DNA from: Akkermansiaceae bacterium UBA5020
GTDB taxonomy: Bacteria > Verrucomicrobiota > Verrucomicrobiia > Verrucomicrobiales > DEV007
DNA length: 16,452 nucleotides
NCBI GenBank assembly: GCA_002396885.1
Contig: DGXY01000101.1
Coordinates: 1-16,452, forward strand
Direction of reading: 5' to 3'
The translations under genes were made by a program, and so were the position numbers. A model generated the notes under the pieces. That model was not told the DNA's origin and did not search any database. It saw nothing but the letters and a program-made list of their open reading frames with translations. Positions 15,164-16,452 of the stretch are shown piece by piece; positions within the stretch are counted from its first letter, which is position 1, and each line of letters starts with the position of its first letter.

Positions 15164-15626
15164 GATGGCGGGAGATAGGACGGAAATCCCCTAGGCGCAA
15201 GAGATTTGCCCATCCCCGACGGAAATCACCGGACTCCCCGACAAACAACCAACGCATCCCGGAGAGATTCTGGCCAAGCCCCATTCCTGCCGCCAATTCA
15301 TGCACCTGAGGTGCCCACGTGGCATGGGCATCTTGCCCATGCGTCGGTCTCTCAGCACTCGTTGACGAAAGCACGGCCCTTCGCTCATCGACGTTGAGCC
15401 CCGTCGAATGCATGGGCACGATGCCCATGCCACCTCATGCTCATCCGACCCGGTCGGAATCGTCTCCCGATACCGAACCTTCTCGCCTCGCCAGGATCAA
15501 TCGCGATGTGAAGGTGGGTTCCCGGCAGCGAATTGATCGAGCACCGGCACGAAACTTCTCAGGCCAAACCCTCTCCAGTCTCTCACGCGACCCTGTTTCA
15601 TCGGAGCGCCGCGTGTTTGATCTGGA
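15164..15626. other. Gene-free 463-bp stretch with a REP-like repeat pair
   Basis: Short open frames here are built on the REP-like palindromes or lack any family feature, and none looks real. The stretch holds an inverted pair of REP-like hairpins (15319-15433) and an odd palindrome, GCACCTGAGGTGC, at 15302-15314. The part from about 15440 to 15626 shows nothing recognisable. Confidence 0.6.
15319..15433. repeat. REP-like bipartite element: two inverted GCATGGGCA hairpins
   Basis: The left unit (15319-15342) and right unit (15410-15433) are 24 nt each and, in inverted orientation, differ at one base. Each is itself a hairpin with arms GCATGGGCA and TGCCCATGC around a 3-nt loop (TCT or CGA). 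The 67-bp spacer carries no gene. The layout resembles bacterial REP/BIME elements, which are moved by RAYT (Y1-type) transposases; no such transposase gene lies in this window. Confidence 0.8.
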
Positions 15627-15941
15627 TCAGAAGCCCAATCCGGGAGGCAAACCGAGACCGGCCGTCAGCTTCGACATCTCCTGCTGGCTCATCGCCTTGC
15701 CCTGTGCGATCGCCTGCTTTACCGCGCTGAGGACGAGATCCTCGAGCAGCTCGACGTCCGCCGGATCGACCACCGCGGGATCGATCTTGATCACGAGCAC
15801 GTCGCCCGCTCCGTTGGCCTTCACTGTCACCTTGCCGCCGGCGACCGAAGTCTCCACCTCGCGCGAGGCCAGTTCTTCCTGCATCTCGCCCATGCGCTTT
15901 TGCATCTGCTGGGCCTGTTTCATCATTTTGGCGATGTTCAT
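15627..15941 (-). CDS. ybaB: YbaB/EbfC family nucleoid-associated DNA-binding protein
   Basis: The 104-residue product from the ATG at 15941 has the family layout: an N-terminal amphipathic helix MNIAKMMKQAQQMQKRMGEMQ, a central strand region EVETSVAGGKVTVKANGAGDVLVIKIDP, the VVDPADVELLEDLVLSAVKQAI helix and a Gly/Leu/Pro-rich tail ending PPGLGF. The frame extends upstream to 16016, but the extra residues do not fit the family and would overlap dnaX. YbaB homodimers bind DNA and coat the nucleoid. It follows dnaX by 43 bp, the conserved dnaX-ybaB order. recR, often next, is not found downstream in this window. Confidence 0.95.
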   Translation of the reverse strand: MNIAKMMKQAQQMQKRMGEMQEELASREVETSVAGGKVTVKANGAGDVLVIKIDPAVVDPADVELLEDLVLSAVKQAIAQGKAMSQQEMSKLTAGLGLPPGLGF

Positions 15942-15984
15942 AAATCGATGGGGCGGGGTTTTCGCGGTGGGAATGGTGGAAATG

Positions 15985-16452
15985 TCAGGATTTGATGATG
16001 CGCGCCTCAAAGGCATCGAGCGCCTCGCGAATGAGCGGATCGGATTTGAAATCCTCCGCCGTGGCAGCAGGCTCCGCCACCGTAGGTTCCGGCTCGGGCG
16101 CAGTCTCGATCACCGGAGCGGCGGCGGGCGGAGTCTCTTCCTCGTCTGCGAAGTCCGGCATCTCGACCGAGGCGATGTCGGCGCGGACGACGATTTCAAG
16201 TCGCACCGGGCTCGCCGCAAAGACGTTGATCTGATCCTGGATATCCTTTTCGTAGCGGGTGAGGGACTCGCGGAAAAAGCGCTGCTCGGAGGAAAAGCCG
16301 ATCGTGAAGGCATGGCCCTCGTGCAAGACAAAGGACGCGGCCGTGAGCCAGGTCTCGAAGAGCGGCTTCGCCTCGATCAAGGCATCGCGCGCAGCGAGCC
16401 AGAGCGCTGCGCCCGAGAGCGCGCCCGCGGCACGGGGCGGGGCCGCCGGAGT
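15985..16452 (-). CDS. dnaX: DNA polymerase III subunit gamma/tau, C-terminal part (5' end outside the window)
   Basis: The frame is open to the right window edge and gives the last 155 residues. It starts in a Pro/Ala linker (TPAAPPRAAG), then has a tau C-terminal-like fold (ALWLAARDALIEAKPLFETWLTAA followed by FTIGFSSEQRFFRESL), an acidic Pro/Glu/Ala stretch (EEETPPAAAPVIETAPEPEP) and a short helical end, DPLIREALDAFEARIIKS. The AAA+ clamp-loader part lies outside the window. Identification rests on this tail and on ybaB directly downstream. Tau links the clamp loader to the polymerase and helicase in the replisome. The low-complexity tail is poorly conserved, so the call leans on context. 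Confidence 0.78.
   Translation of the reverse strand, partial: TPAAPPRAAGALSGAALWLAARDALIEAKPLFETWLTAASFVLHEGHAFTIGFSSEQRFFRESLTRYEKDIQDQINVFAASPVRLEIVVRADIASVEMPDFADEEETPPAAAPVIETAPEPEPTVAEPAATAEDFKSDPLIREALDAFEARIIKS

Noticed and set aside
15191..15433. Small minus-strand frames across the REP-like pair
   Set aside because: Their residues come from the palindromes and spacer; such frames appear wherever the repeat occurs and show no start or family signal.

Overview
The window is GC-rich DNA that looks like a chromosomal segment of a Verrucomicrobiota (PVC superphylum) bacterium. The clues are a PVC-type membrane-bound dehydrogenase with a C-terminal haem-binding domain, a BlaI/M56 sensor pair, a very large hybrid two-component sensor with Reg_prop repeats, few Shine-Dalgarno sequences, and intergenic heptanucleotide repeats and REP-like palindromes. 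The phylum is an inference. Nothing indicates a phage, an insertion sequence or CRISPR, and no RNA gene was recognised.

Left part (1-4364, all minus strand). A BlaI-type repressor and an M56 (BlaR1-like) membrane metallopeptidase form a two-gene operon; the peptidase frame runs off the left edge. The peptidase has an ExbD/TolR-like extracytoplasmic domain and a long 36-bp minisatellite in place of the penicillin-binding sensor of classical BlaR1. Two BlaI-type dyads 20 bp apart lie directly before the repressor start codon. Upstream, in the same orientation, are a DUF1275 (YoaK-type) membrane protein, a strong hairpin terminator, a tiny Ala/Pro-rich lipoprotein and a Tat-exported sugar isomerase/epimerase-like TIM barrel.

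Middle (4531-14682, plus strand). A 1499-residue exported protein is transcribed divergently from the TIM-barrel gene. It joins ThuA, F5/8-type C, PVC-type dehydrogenase, HEAT-like and cytochrome c-like modules. With the epimerase it suggests periplasmic oxidative sugar metabolism. It is followed by a parvulin-like isomerase without a signal peptide and by a 1441-residue hybrid histidine kinase with a predicted double seven-bladed propeller outside the cell and GAF, kinase and receiver domains inside.

Right part (14855-16452, minus strand). An ABM-type monooxygenase, a 463-bp gene-free stretch with an inverted pair of REP-like hairpins, then ybaB/ebfC and the 3' end of dnaX, the usual dnaX-ybaB order. 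recR, often next in this cluster, is absent.

The most notable items are the M56-ExbD-minisatellite protein with its paired operators, the five-module ThuA/dehydrogenase/cytochrome fusion, and the set of unrelated-sequence but equal-period (7 bp) tandem repeats in the gaps after two of the genes.
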